NCBI GenBank assembly: GCA_019358895.1
Contig: JAHHIG010000002.1
Span: 186,001-250,000, forward strand
Direction: 5' to 3'
Source: Tildeniella nuda ZEHNDER 1965/U140
Lineage (GTDB): Bacteria > Cyanobacteriota > Cyanobacteriia > Leptolyngbyales > Leptolyngbyaceae
Length of the DNA: 64,000 nt
Part shown: positions 9,370-18,272 of the stretch, one piece after another
Numbering within the stretch: position 1 is the stretch's first letter
How the letters are laid out: each line of letters begins with the position of its first letter
Notes under the pieces: generated by a model
Told to the model about the DNA's origin: nothing
The model's database searches: none
Seen by the model: only the letters and a program-made list of their open reading frames with translations
Position numbers and translations under genes: made by a program

Positions 9370-10761
9370 TCAACCTTCCCGCATTGCCTTGACCAATCGC
9401 GCCAGAGCCGATTTTAACTGTACGCCTGGGTCGATCGCCTGCCAGCCACTTGATGTCTTCTGCCGCAGCTCAAAATGCAGATGGGGACCGGTCGATAAGC
9501 CAGTACTGCCTACTCGTCCAATCACAGTGCCTTTTTCGACCCATTGCCCTGGTTTGACCAACATTGCTGAAAGGTGTGCGTAGAGGGTTTCTCGCGTGTC
9601 GTTTTGGTGAGACAGAATGACTGTGAGTCCATAACCATTCAGTTGATCAGCAAGCGCTACCTTACCATCGGCTGCGGCTAAAACGGGTGTACCCATTGGT
9701 GCGCCAATGTCAGTACCTTTGTGAAAGCGTCGATCGCCCCTGATCGGATGCACTCGCCAGCCAAAGCTGGATGTAATCGGCGCTGGTACGGCTAAGGGAA
9801 AAATGAAGCTCAACCCTTTCCATAATTCGGCGGGATTGAAACCACTGCCCGTTTCATAGGCTGCCGTCCAGTTTTGCCCGTTGAAGTCAGGTGTGCTATC
9901 GTCCACAACCACACCAACGCCACCCAGCGATCGCCCAAACCCTTTGAGTGAGTAGCTAACGTACTGCGGTTCGACGGGCGTTACATAGCTATACGGTGGG
10001 CTAGACTGTGGCGGCGTGAATTGCAGTGTTGATGGGAGCGATCGACCTGGAACTGTTGTCGGCACCCAGGCTTTCACCTTCTCTGCCAGTGGCTTGGATG
10101 CTTTTGGCAATGGTTGTTGACGCGCTAATACAGGTTTTACGGGTCGTTGTTTGGCTTCGATCGCGTCAATTTGAGCCAGTAGCGTTGCCTGACTGTCGGG
10201 AGAAAGCATCGTGTCGTGAGCCATTTGACGCGCTTGGGCGAATTGTCCTTCCTGAGCCGTCGCGATCGCCGTTGCTTCGAGATTTGCCCGTAGTTTTGCC
10301 TCTTTCAGTAACTTATCTTTGGCAACAATATCTGCTAAACGTTGCTTCAATACCAACCGCTGGGCGATCGTGGCTTGCTCAGTTGCCTTAGCCGTAGCGA
10401 CATCAGCAACCTGGTCATTTTTGGGCGGCGGTTGAATACTTTGCACATTAGGAGCAGCCACGGGCACGTCATTTACAATGTCAGTGCTGTTGCTGGTTTC
10501 GGTTGTTGTTTGAGCAGTACTGATGCTGCGTGGTGGTTGAGCAAAAGAGGGGGGAAGCGACTCAGGAGCGCTGGCAATGGGTTTGAGTACGGGAGCTGCT
10601 GTTTGCTGTGGCACGACTAGCGCAGCCTGAGGCGTATTGACATTGGCAGGTACAGCAGGCTTGGTAGCTTGTTCTGCTAATGTCTGGGCGATCGCGTCCA
10701 GCATTTTGAAAGGTTCCTGACTAATGGTCTGCCCATTTCTTTCTGGGCTGTCAACAGGCAA
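9370..10761 (-). CDS. M23 family metallopeptidase (LytM-like)
   Basis: 463 residues as read from a TTG at 10761. An in-frame stop lies directly before it, and an ATG at 10704 with AGGA 9 bases upstream is an alternative start. The C-terminal LytM domain (about residues 310-450) has the zinc/catalytic motifs HKGTD and GPHLHFEL. These enzymes cut peptidoglycan cross-links. The middle is low complexity (Pro/Gln/Ala) with a helical segment. Oddly, neither start gives a signal peptide, although a cell wall hydrolase should be exported; an N-terminal frameshift or a missed start are possible. Upstream and divergent is the phycobilisome-family gene. Confidence 0.85.
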   Translation of the reverse strand: MPVDSPERNGQTISQEPFKMLDAIAQTLAEQATKPAVPANVNTPQAALVVPQQTAAPVLKPIASAPESLPPSFAQPPRSISTAQTTTETSNSTDIVNDVPVAAPNVQSIQPPPKNDQVADVATAKATEQATIAQRLVLKQRLADIVAKDKLLKEAKLRANLEATAIATAQEGQFAQARQMAHDTMLSPDSQATLLAQIDAIEAKQRPVKPVLARQQPLPKASKPLAEKVKAWVPTTVPGRSLPSTLQFTPPQSSPPYSYVTPVEPQYVSYSLKGFGRSLGGVGVVVDDSTPDFNGQNWTAAYETGSGFNPAELWKGLSFIFPLAVPAPITSSFGWRVHPIRGDRRFHKGTDIGAPMGTPVLAAADGKVALADQLNGYGLTVILSHQNDTRETLYAHLSAMLVKPGQWVEKGTVIGRVGSTGLSTGPHLHFELRQKTSSGWQAIDPGVQLKSALARLVKAMREG

Positions 10762-10959
10762 TCAGGACGGTTCAGCGTCCTCCTAGCTTTCTTCAACCGC
10801 AGCGTTAACACAGGGATGGAATTATGTAGTTTTCATGAACCTTTCCTGATCGCAGGGAAGCTGAGGCTTCGCTTGAATGCATCTGCAGGTAGCTTAAGAG
10901 CAATTAAGTATAGGTCTCTGGGTACACTGAGCCAACCTAGACTACAAAGGGTTTTGCAC

Positions 10960-11433
10960 ATGTTGAGCCAGTTAGAAAAATTAAGCCTGGATACCGATGG
11001 TCGCTATGCTACTGATGAAGAACTGGCGTTTGTGAGTACGTATGTTCAGTCATTTGGTACGCGAGTGCAAACGTATCAAACCCTTCAGTTGGTCGAAGCC
11101 GCTATCGTGCAGCAGGTAGAGGCAAAAATGCGAGCGATCGATCCCGATCTTTTCCGCAGCGGCAACGAAGATATGAGTGCTAAGTGGAAACGCGATACCG
11201 TGCGAGTCCTGCGCTATTCTGCCGTCGCCATGCTCATGAATGATCCGGACACCTTACGCGAACGCTTTCTCTTGTGGTTTAAAACCATCATGAAAGCCTT
11301 CAGTGCACAGAAAAGCTGCAACGCGACCTATGTAGTCATGCAAGAAGTGGTCAAACAGCACTTAACGCCCGTTCAAGCCAGTTTGTTTTGCCCGATTCTG
11401 GAAATTAATCGGCAGGTATTGGGACAAGACTGA
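10960..11433 (+). CDS. Phycobilisome-family protein without bilin cysteine
   Basis: 157 residues from ATG 10960 (AAGG about 8-9 bases upstream). The frame is open further upstream, but the phycobilisome homology begins here (LEKLSLDTDGRYATDEELAF). The globin-like helices are recognisable. Where phycobiliprotein subunits carry the chromophore Cys in an A-C-L-R-D context, this protein has K-W-K-R-D (Trp76), so it cannot bind a bilin at that position. Cys120 and Cys144 are in other places. It is therefore a non-pigmented paralogue, annotated elsewhere simply as phycobilisome protein. Function unknown; roles in sensing or assembly are guesses. Confidence 0.8.
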   Translation: MLSQLEKLSLDTDGRYATDEELAFVSTYVQSFGTRVQTYQTLQLVEAAIVQQVEAKMRAIDPDLFRSGNEDMSAKWKRDTVRVLRYSAVAMLMNDPDTLRERFLLWFKTIMKAFSAQKSCNATYVVMQEVVKQHLTPVQASLFCPILEINRQVLGQD

Positions 11434-11487
11434 TAACGTTTTTATACCATTTCACTAAACTGTGGCTACACAGGCAAGCTTCGGCTG

Positions 11488-11580
<93 letters not shown>

Positions 11581-11644
11581 AGCAAAAACGAATCTGTAGG
11601 GCGATTTTGTAGAATTGGTATTAGCCAGCGGTTGCCGACACTGT

Positions 11645-11714
11645 TGCAACATTACAAGCGGCTGCAACATTACAAGCGGCTGCAACACCATAAGCGGCTG
11701 CAACACCATAAGCG
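11645..11714 (+). repeat. 18-bp tandem repeat, about 3.9 copies
   Basis: Unit TGCAACATTACAAGCGGC. The first two copies are identical; the next ones carry ACCATAA in place of ATTACAA. Confidence 0.9.
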
Positions 11715-11752
11715 TTTTGGTCAGCCCTTCGCGCTTGCATGAGACCTAATTC

Positions 11753-12244
11753 CTACTCCTCAAACGACATTAAAAGCTGATGCAGCAGTTGATCGAGCGC
11801 CTGACGTTCCGCCTCCTCTAAACCGCTAAGGAGACGATGCTCATTGGCAACATGAGCTTCAACTGCTTTTTCGATCACGTTGAACCCTTTATCGGTCAAC
11901 TGAATGAGTGTCCCGCGCCGATCGGTGGGATCAGGAGTGCGCTTTACAAGGTCAGCCTGTTCTAAGCGATCAATCCGATGCGTCATCGTGCCAGATGAAA
12001 CCATCATCGTGTTGAATAGCTCAGTCGGCGAAAGCTGATATGGCTGACCAGTACGGCGCAAGGTCGCCAACACATCAAATTCACCAAAGTTCAGGTCAAA
12101 GTTTGCAAAAGTCTCTTGAAGCCCTCGTTCCAGGTGTTTCGCCAGACGCGTCATCCTGCCAATGATACCCATCGGTGACACGTCTAAATCAGGACGCTCT
12201 TTCTGCCATTGCGCCAAAATCGCATCGACTGGATCGGCTTTCAT
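11753..12244 (-). CDS. MarR family transcriptional regulator
   Basis: 163 residues. The central winged helix-turn-helix is clear (NFDLNFGEFDVLATLRRTG, SPTELFNTMMVSSGTMTHRI, then the wing RTPDPTDRRGTLIQLTDKG). MarR proteins are dimeric repressors released by small phenolic or other ligands. It is divergent from an EamA transporter gene at 12343, and the 98-bp gap carries repeated palindromes of MarR type, so it very likely represses itself and the transporter. The inducer is unknown. Confidence 0.93.
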   Translation of the reverse strand: MKADPVDAILAQWQKERPDLDVSPMGIIGRMTRLAKHLERGLQETFANFDLNFGEFDVLATLRRTGQPYQLSPTELFNTMMVSSGTMTHRIDRLEQADLVKRTPDPTDRRGTLIQLTDKGFNVIEKAVEAHVANEHRLLSGLEEAERQALDQLLHQLLMSFEE

Positions 12245-12278
12245 AGAATGCTACTCACTTAGAAATCTCAATGTCGAT

Positions 12279-12337
12279 TATCTTAACATCGAGATAAATG
12301 CTAGTATCTTGATGTTAAGTATCTCGATATTAAGATA
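12279..12337. promoter_or_regulatory. MarR operator cluster between marR and the EamA gene
   Basis: Three related semi-palindromes: TATCTTAACATCGAGATA (12279-12296), TATCTTGATGTTAAGTA (12305-12321) and TATCTCGATATTAAGATA (12320-12337). The first and third are inverted copies of each other with one mismatch. The last ends 5 bases before the EamA ATG. The ATCTnGATnTnnAGAT pattern is typical of MarR-family operators. Confidence 0.75.
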
Positions 12338-12342
12338 AAGTT

Positions 12343-13200
12343 ATGAAACCGCCTACTGTTCGCCTGTCCGATATTCTGCTCACGGCTCTAGCGCCGATGA
12401 TCTGGGGCACGACTTATGTTGTCGCAACGGAACTCCTGCCGCCGAACCATCCGCTCCTGGTGGCTTCTTTGCGATCGCTGCCTATTGGTCTGCTGCTCAC
12501 CGCATGGCTGGGACAACTGCCAAAAGGAATTTGGTGGTGGCGGATTTTGCTCTTAGGTAGCCTCAATATCGGACTCTTTCAAGCACTCTTATTTGTGGCA
12601 GCTTATCGCCTTCCGGGTGGTGTTGCGGCAACCGCAGGCGCAATCCAGCCATTATTAGTCGTCTGGTTTTCCTGGGTCATCTTGCATGAAAAACTGTCTA
12701 AGCTGACGATCGTAGCGGCGATCGCTGGCTTTGTGGGTGTTGGATTACTGGTGCTTGGACCGACGGCGCGCCTTGATGGTGTTGGCATTGCAGCCGCGAT
12801 CGCTGGGGCTGTCACAATGGGTCTGGGCACGGTGCTAGGCAAACGGTGGAAACGTCCAGCTTCGCTACTGGTCTTTACCGCATGGCAGTTAGCCGTGGGT
12901 GGACTGGTGCTGCTGCCCATTGCCCTGGTATTTGAGGCACCCATCACTCAGCTTTCCACAACCAACCTGTTGGGCTTTGTCTACCTGGGCTTAATCGGTA
13001 CTGGACTGGCGTATGCGCTTTGGTTTCGAGGCATTGATAAGCTCAAAGCATCGGCTGCTTCCTCTCTGGGGTTGATGAGTCCTGTAGTCGCCACTCTGAT
13101 TGGCTTCGTCTTACTCCATCAAACCTTGACACCCATTCAACTCGTTGGCATGGCTATTGTTTTGATCAGTGTTCTGATTGGACAACAAAGCAATCATTAG
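12343..13200 (+). CDS. EamA/DMT family transporter (RhaT/YdcZ-like exporter)
   Basis: 285 residues with about ten predicted membrane helices in two EamA repeats. The first repeat begins LTALAPMIWGTTYVVATELLPP, the typical 'WG..' opening of the drug/metabolite transporter superfamily. These inner-membrane proteins usually export metabolites or toxic compounds. It is controlled by the divergent MarR protein, judging by operators up to 5 bases before its start, which suggests inducible efflux. Substrate unknown. Confidence 0.9.
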   Translation: MKPPTVRLSDILLTALAPMIWGTTYVVATELLPPNHPLLVASLRSLPIGLLLTAWLGQLPKGIWWWRILLLGSLNIGLFQALLFVAAYRLPGGVAATAGAIQPLLVVWFSWVILHEKLSKLTIVAAIAGFVGVGLLVLGPTARLDGVGIAAAIAGAVTMGLGTVLGKRWKRPASLLVFTAWQLAVGGLVLLPIALVFEAPITQLSTTNLLGFVYLGLIGTGLAYALWFRGIDKLKASAASSLGLMSPVVATLIGFVLLHQTLTPIQLVGMAIVLISVLIGQQSNH

Positions 13201-13263
13201 CCGATCGGCTCTAATCAGCGGATGCAGATGATCGTGTTCCGGTACAGCAGCCTGTTGTGTGCC

Positions 13264-13674
13264 TTAACCAGGCTCACCTGGCGCAAATTTGGCAAATACT
13301 TCTGCTTCTGTCAAATTCAAGGTTTGATTGGCAAATTCATAGTAACCAGGTTTCCGATCGATAAAAATTTGCTCCTTGAACTCAAACTCAATGCCATTCT
13401 GAAAAAGACCTGCTGAGAGAAAGTATTCATTGGTCTGCAATAACCTGTAGAAAATATGCGTACCACATTCAGCACAGAAGGCTCTTTCAGCCCATTCTGA
13501 GGACTGATACACTTTGAGTGTGTCAATGCCGTCTATCTCCACATCTGAGCCGCAAGATACACCTAATGCTGGACTACCTCCCCATCGCCGACACATACCA
13601 CAATGACAGGCATCGATGCTCTTTTTGTCTGGCGTTCTGACCGTGATTGCACTGCAAAGGCACTTACCATCCAT
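13264..13674 (-). CDS. GFA family protein (glutathione-dependent formaldehyde-activating fold)
   Basis: Zinc-binding cysteines of the GFA/CENP-V fold are all visible: GKCLCSAI near the N-terminus, ACHCGMCRRWGG, and FCAECGTHIFYR. About 136 residues from the ATG at 13674, which has GGAGG 8 bases upstream; an ATG 15 bases earlier has no proper spacing. The family binds zinc; a few members act on glutathione adducts, but most have no proven substrate. Convergent with the EamA gene. Confidence 0.88.
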   Translation of the reverse strand: MDGKCLCSAITVRTPDKKSIDACHCGMCRRWGGSPALGVSCGSDVEIDGIDTLKVYQSSEWAERAFCAECGTHIFYRLLQTNEYFLSAGLFQNGIEFEFKEQIFIDRKPGYYEFANQTLNLTEAEVFAKFAPGEPG

Positions 13675-13819
13675 TTTGGTTTCCTCCATCTCCAGTGATT
13701 ACTGTCTGATTTTGGCACACACAGCAGTTTGCAGCTAAATGAAGTACACATCTGAGTCTGAGAGCCTTAGCTACCGCTTTTTTTCCTTCTGCCTTTCGCG
13801 GAAGTGAGGTGTAAGGTGT

Positions 13820-13868
13820 GAGGTGTATTAGCTCCTGCCTTCTGCCCTCTGCCCTCTGCCTTCTGCTG
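13820..13868. repeat. Short tandem repeat CTGCC(C/T)T
   Basis: CTGCCTT/CTGCCCT heptamers directly at the 3' end of the ABC transporter gene (stop at 13872). STRR-like. Confidence 0.7.
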
Positions 13869-13871
13869 TAA

Positions 13872-15710
13872 CTACCGATACCCGGCGGCTTGCAGTGCAA
13901 AGAGCTGGGCGTAGCGTCCGCCCGATCGCACCAGTTCTTCATGTGTACCCTGTTCAACTACTTTGCCAGCCTGTAGCACCATAATCTGGTCTGCCATCCG
14001 CACAGTCGAGAAACGGTGGGAAATGAGAATTGCCATCTGCTGCTGCGTCATGGCGCGAAAGTGGTCAAAAATGCGGACTTCGGCTTCGGCATCCATGGCT
14101 GAGGTAGGCTCATCCAGCACCAGAATATCGGCTTGCGATCGCATGAAGGCGCGAGAAAGCGCAATCTTTTGCCACTGCCCACCCGATAGCTCTCGACCGC
14201 TCTTAAACCATCGTCCAAGTTGAGTGTGATAGCCGTCGGGGAGTGCCTCAATGAATGGCTGCGCGGTGCCTTTTGCGGCGGCATCGTGCCAACGGGCTTC
14301 ATCTTCAAGGAAGGCAACATCGCCTGCGCCAATATTTTCGCCAACGGTAAATTGATAGCGCACAAAGTTTTGAAAAATTACGCCAATCCGCTGCTGAAGT
14401 GCGTCCCGATCCCATTCCCGTAGGTCTAAGCCATCCAGCAGAACGCGTCCACTGTCTGGCGTATACAGGCGGGTCAGCAGTTTGATCAGGGTCGTTTTGC
14501 CAGAGCCGTTTTCACCGACGATCGCCAGCTTTTTGCCTGGTTTTAAATGCAGCGAAACGTCTTTCAGCGCTGGCTCAAGGCTGCCTGGATAGCAAAAGCT
14601 GACATGCTCAAAACGTAGCCCATCACCTGGTAAGAGTCCTCGTGTTGCTTGTCCGATCGCTTTGGCAATGGGTTGTTCCAGATACTCATAGAGATTTGAT
14701 AAGTACAAGCTGTCTTCGTACATGCCGCCGATCGCGCTCAGCACGGAAGCAAAGGTTGCCTGTCCTTGCCGAAAGACCACGAGATACATTGTCAAGTCGC
14801 CAAGGGAAATGCTGCCTGCGATCGCCTCCCACACAATCCACACATAGGCGGCATAAAAAGCAATGGTGCTCAGCAGTCCCAGAAAATAACTCCACAACCC
14901 ACGTCGGATGGTCAGATCCCGATCTTCGCTGTAGAGGTGACGAAAAATATCACGATAGCGGCGCAACAGCATGGGACCGAGCTGATACAGCTTGACTTCC
15001 ATTGCGGCAGTGTCGTTAGAGAGTAGCCATTCCAGGTAGTTTTGTTGCCGGGTCTCTGGGGCACGCCAGCGAAACAAGCGGAAGGCTTCGCCAGCAAAGC
15101 GCGTCTCAGCAATAAACGCGGGAACAGCAGCCAGCATCAACACCAGCACAGCCCAGGGAGAAAAACGCAGCAGCAAACCGCCATATGTCATCAGCGAGAG
15201 AGTGTCTTGTACCAGTCCGAAGGTGCGCCCGACCAAACTCAGTGGACGGCTGGATGCTTCTCGCCGCGCCCGTGCCATCTTGTCGTAGAATTCCGAGTCC
15301 TCAAAGTGGGAAATATCAAGCGTCAGTGCTTTCTCTAAAATCAGCACGTTAACCTTATGCCCTAACAACGCTCGTAGCAGTGACTGACAAAGCGCTAAAC
15401 CTTGTTTGCAGCCTGCTTGCAGTGCGATTAATCCGGCTTCTACGCCTAAGTAAGTCAGCGTCTGCCAGCGATCGTTCACTGAACCCGATCGCGCCGCCAG
15501 CACAACCCCATCCACAATCAGCTTACCGACGTAGGCGATCGCGCCAGGAAGCAAGCCAGCAATCAAGGTCAGCACCATCAAAGCAATGGTTAGCGGACGA
15601 TTAGTTGCCCACACTAACGCGATCGCCCGTCCGCAGTATTGATACATGGACAACGACTGCCGCAAACCCTGCCAGCGCTGCCTCAGTCGATTTTGTCGAA
15701 AATTCCTCAT
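13872..15710 (-). CDS. ABC transporter, fused permease and ATPase (exporter type)
   Basis: 612 residues. The membrane domain with six helices occupies about residues 30-335, the nucleotide-binding domain about 355-600. Walker A is GENGSGKTT, the signature motif LSGGQWQKIALSRAF, Walker B ILVLDEPTSAMD, and the switch His is in LISHRFSTV. It is a half-transporter of the MsbA/LmrA class that would work as a homodimer, exporting lipids, peptides or drugs. Nothing in the neighbourhood points to a substrate. Intact. Confidence 0.92.
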   Translation of the reverse strand: MRNFRQNRLRQRWQGLRQSLSMYQYCGRAIALVWATNRPLTIALMVLTLIAGLLPGAIAYVGKLIVDGVVLAARSGSVNDRWQTLTYLGVEAGLIALQAGCKQGLALCQSLLRALLGHKVNVLILEKALTLDISHFEDSEFYDKMARARREASSRPLSLVGRTFGLVQDTLSLMTYGGLLLRFSPWAVLVLMLAAVPAFIAETRFAGEAFRLFRWRAPETRQQNYLEWLLSNDTAAMEVKLYQLGPMLLRRYRDIFRHLYSEDRDLTIRRGLWSYFLGLLSTIAFYAAYVWIVWEAIAGSISLGDLTMYLVVFRQGQATFASVLSAIGGMYEDSLYLSNLYEYLEQPIAKAIGQATRGLLPGDGLRFEHVSFCYPGSLEPALKDVSLHLKPGKKLAIVGENGSGKTTLIKLLTRLYTPDSGRVLLDGLDLREWDRDALQQRIGVIFQNFVRYQFTVGENIGAGDVAFLEDEARWHDAAAKGTAQPFIEALPDGYHTQLGRWFKSGRELSGGQWQKIALSRAFMRSQADILVLDEPTSAMDAEAEVRIFDHFRAMTQQQMAILISHRFSTVRMADQIMVLQAGKVVEQGTHEELVRSGGRYAQLFALQAAGYR

Positions 15711-15810
15711 CCTTCTACGATAGCTTTCGGCGATCGGAGTTGTGCGGTGCAGGAAGCTGTTGGTAGTGAGAGGTCAGACGTTACTTTGGTGACTCAAATC
15801 CACCCCAGAG

Positions 15811-16209
15811 CCTACATGACTCATCTCTAAACCTGCATGACTCATTTCTAAGCCTGCATGACCCACCTCTGCATATGAATGACCCATCTCTAAACCTGCA
15901 CGACCCATCTCTAAACCTGCACGACTCATCTCTAAACCTGCACGACTCATCTCTAAACCTGCACGACTCATCTCCGAACCTGCACGACTCATCTCTAAAC
16001 CTGCACGACTCATCTCCGAACCTGCACGACTCATCTCTACATACGGATAACCCACCTCTAAACTTGCACGACTCATCTCCGAGCCTGCACGACTCATCTC
16101 CGAACCTGCACGACTCATCTCTGCATATGAATGACTCACCTCTAAGCCTGCACGACTCATCTCTGAGCTTGAACCGTGAACCTCTGAAGATGCACGACTA
16201 ACCTTTCAG
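15811..16209. repeat. 21-bp tandem repeat, 19 units in perfect register
   Basis: Consensus CCTGCACGACTCATCTCTAAA. 399 bases hold exactly 19 units with substitutions but no insertion or deletion. Because 21 is a multiple of 3, frames stay open on both strands: a seven-residue repeat NLHDSSL on plus and MSRAGLE on minus, each about 110-130 codons. There is no good start context on either strand and no globular flank, so I read it as a minisatellite rather than a gene, though a repeat protein is not excluded. Confidence 0.9.
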
Positions 16210-16325
16210 TAGAAAACGTGACGTTTTAACCCTAGCCACTAACCCTAATAAACTCGAAGCACTCCACTCAAAGCATCCCACGCCAAACTCTTTAACACAC
16301 AGGGCGCGCTCCTTACGTCCCCTTC

Positions 16326-17201
16326 TCAAAGTCGTGTTTGCACAATCTGAGCGAAGGTCTCACGGTTGTCCTTCAAACTGCGGGGAATGCCTTGCGGATA
16401 TGTCTGAGTGATCAGTGTTTGCAGTCGTTTGACGCGATTGTCTGGGCTGGGGTGAGTGCTGAAGAAGGCTAGCGGTTGCCCACTCTGACGAGAGGCGTTG
16501 AGTCGTTGCATCAGTTGGATAATGCCCTGTGGATCGTAGCCAGCTTCGGTCATGAAGCGCAAACCCAGCCGATCGCTCTCTAATTCATCGTCACGTCCAT
16601 AGCGCAGACCAATGAGTTGCTTGACTGCCTGTGTCAGCACATTTGCCGGATCAGCACTGAAACCACTATTAGAAGTGGTGCTAACAGCAGTCAGTAATTG
16701 CTGACTGAATGGCTGTTTGGTTAAATGTTCGGCACCATGACGTGCTACCACATGCCCCACTTCATGACTTAAAACTGCGGCTAATTGCGCTTCTGAGGTG
16801 AGACGTTTTAGTAAAGCGATCGTCACAAAAACTTGCCCACCTGGGAGGGCGAAGGCATTCACTGTCCGATCATCCCGCAGCAGGTAAAATTCAAAGGGAT
16901 AGGGGGATTTAGACGCGATCGATCGCGCCACTACTTGCTTCCCAACGCGGTCAATGTACTGCTGCAACAGCTTGTCTGGGTAAAAGCCACCATACTGGGT
17001 CACCATCTGCTGCCGTGCCTGTAGCCCTAAACTAATCTCCTGTTGCGGTGAAAGCTGCACTTGCTGTTGTTCACCCGTAACAGGGTTTTCTACTGTATTG
17101 CCACAGTAGGTTACCAACCCCAACAGGATGACGAGAAGGGCAATACTCAGCCGAATGAGTGACCTCACAGTCGTAGCCTCTAGTGACGCAAACGGAACCA
17201 T
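16326..17201 (-). CDS. M48 family zinc metallopeptidase, membrane-anchored
   Basis: 291 residues. An N-terminal hydrophobic segment (about residues 15-31) anchors or exports the protein; the Cys33 after it is not in a strict lipobox. The metallopeptidase motif HEVGH is at residues 146-150, with the third ligand region in DDELESDRLG. This is the BepA/LoiP-like class of M48 enzymes that act in envelope quality control. Upstream, on the other strand, is the sulfurtransferase gene. Intact. Confidence 0.9.
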   Translation of the reverse strand: MVPFASLEATTVRSLIRLSIALLVILLGLVTYCGNTVENPVTGEQQQVQLSPQQEISLGLQARQQMVTQYGGFYPDKLLQQYIDRVGKQVVARSIASKSPYPFEFYLLRDDRTVNAFALPGGQVFVTIALLKRLTSEAQLAAVLSHEVGHVVARHGAEHLTKQPFSQQLLTAVSTTSNSGFSADPANVLTQAVKQLIGLRYGRDDELESDRLGLRFMTEAGYDPQGIIQLMQRLNASRQSGQPLAFFSTHPSPDNRVKRLQTLITQTYPQGIPRSLKDNRETFAQIVQTRL

Positions 17202-17302
17202 CTGTCTAAAGAATAGCGGAGCCTGATGGTTGCATGAGCACTAGACTTGAATCGCCTCACCTCCAGGGTTTAGAGTTTAGGTCTAAACTTCAAACGATAC
17301 TC

Positions 17303-18133
17303 ATGCTTCCTCCAGTAGTGTCAGCAGCATGGCTTCATGATCATCTTGACGATCCACAGGTGGCGATCGCCGACTGCCGTTTCTCACTGATGCAACCAAC
17401 ATTAGGGCGTGAGCAATATCAGGCAGGTCACATTCCAGGAGCCTTTTATCTGGACTTGAACCAGGATCTTTCTAGCCCTGTTGGTGAGCATGGCGGGCGG
17501 CATCCGCTACCAGATATGGCTCAACTGTCGAGCCGCCTCACAGCGATGGGAGTTGATTCAACGCTGGATGAGCCAACGCTAGTCGTTGCCTATGATGACT
17601 CGCGTCTAGCGTTTGCATCGCGGCTTTGGTGGCTTCTGCGCTATCTGGGGCACGATCGCGTTGCCGTGTTAGATGGCGGCTTTGCAGGTTGGAACGCGGC
17701 TGGTTATGCCGTGACACAAACGGTTCCTGTACCCAAAACTGGAGCCTTTGTGCCGCGATCGCGTCCTGATCAGGTTGTGACTATGGAACAGGTGAAAGCA
17801 CAAAAAGATCTGCCTGGAGTCGTTTTAGTCGATTCACGTGAAGCAGAACGCTACCGAGGCGAACGTGAACCCATTGACCCGATCGCAGGACACATTCCCG
17901 GAGCGGTCAATTACCCCTGGCAAACAGTCACAGGTGCAGACGGCTACGTTCGTTCAATTGAGGCGCAAGGCGAACGATGGGAAACGCTGCGATCGGCTCA
18001 AGAGATTTTTGTGTACTGCGGTTCGGGTGTCACTGCTTGCGTCAATTTGCTGTCGTTAGAACTGGCTGGCATTCAAACAGGCAAGCTTTACGCTGGCAGT
18101 TGGAGCGATTGGTGCTCGTATGAGAAAGAATGA
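17303..18133 (+). CDS. Two-domain sulfurtransferase (3-mercaptopyruvate/thiosulfate type)
   Basis: Two rhodanese domains in tandem. The first (about residues 10-125) lacks a catalytic Cys; the second ends in the active loop YCGSGVTAC, the CGSGVTA form characteristic of 3-mercaptopyruvate sulfurtransferases. About 276 residues from ATG 17303. The frame is open further upstream, but the homologous part starts with PPVVSAAWLHDHLDD. It transfers sulfane sulfur to cyanide or thiols in the cytoplasm. Intact. Confidence 0.9.
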   Translation: MLPPVVSAAWLHDHLDDPQVAIADCRFSLMQPTLGREQYQAGHIPGAFYLDLNQDLSSPVGEHGGRHPLPDMAQLSSRLTAMGVDSTLDEPTLVVAYDDSRLAFASRLWWLLRYLGHDRVAVLDGGFAGWNAAGYAVTQTVPVPKTGAFVPRSRPDQVVTMEQVKAQKDLPGVVLVDSREAERYRGEREPIDPIAGHIPGAVNYPWQTVTGADGYVRSIEAQGERWETLRSAQEIFVYCGSGVTACVNLLSLELAGIQTGKLYAGSWSDWCSYEKE

Positions 18134-18167
18134 AAGACTCGTTAAAGAGTAAATTTACGCGTTGGGT

Positions 18168-18262
18168 TAGCGGTCAGCAGTCAGCGCTCAGCGGTCAGCA
18201 TATGTCGAAGAGCTGATAGCTGATAGCTGATAGCTGATAGCTGATAGCTGATAGCTGATAGC
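18168..18262. repeat. Heptamer repeats: CAGCGGT words and (AGCTGAT)x7
   Basis: Seven perfect AGCTGAT units at 18211-18259, preceded by degenerate GGTCAGC words of the kind seen at 11490. They lie between the sulfurtransferase and the convergent coiled-coil gene. Confidence 0.85.
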
Positions 18263-18272
18263 CAGTTTGTCT

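Noticed and set aside
15774-16201. Two long repeat-encoded proteins on opposite strands
   Set aside because: Both frames exist only because the repeat unit is 21 bp; there is no start context or unique flank. Listed as a repeat instead.
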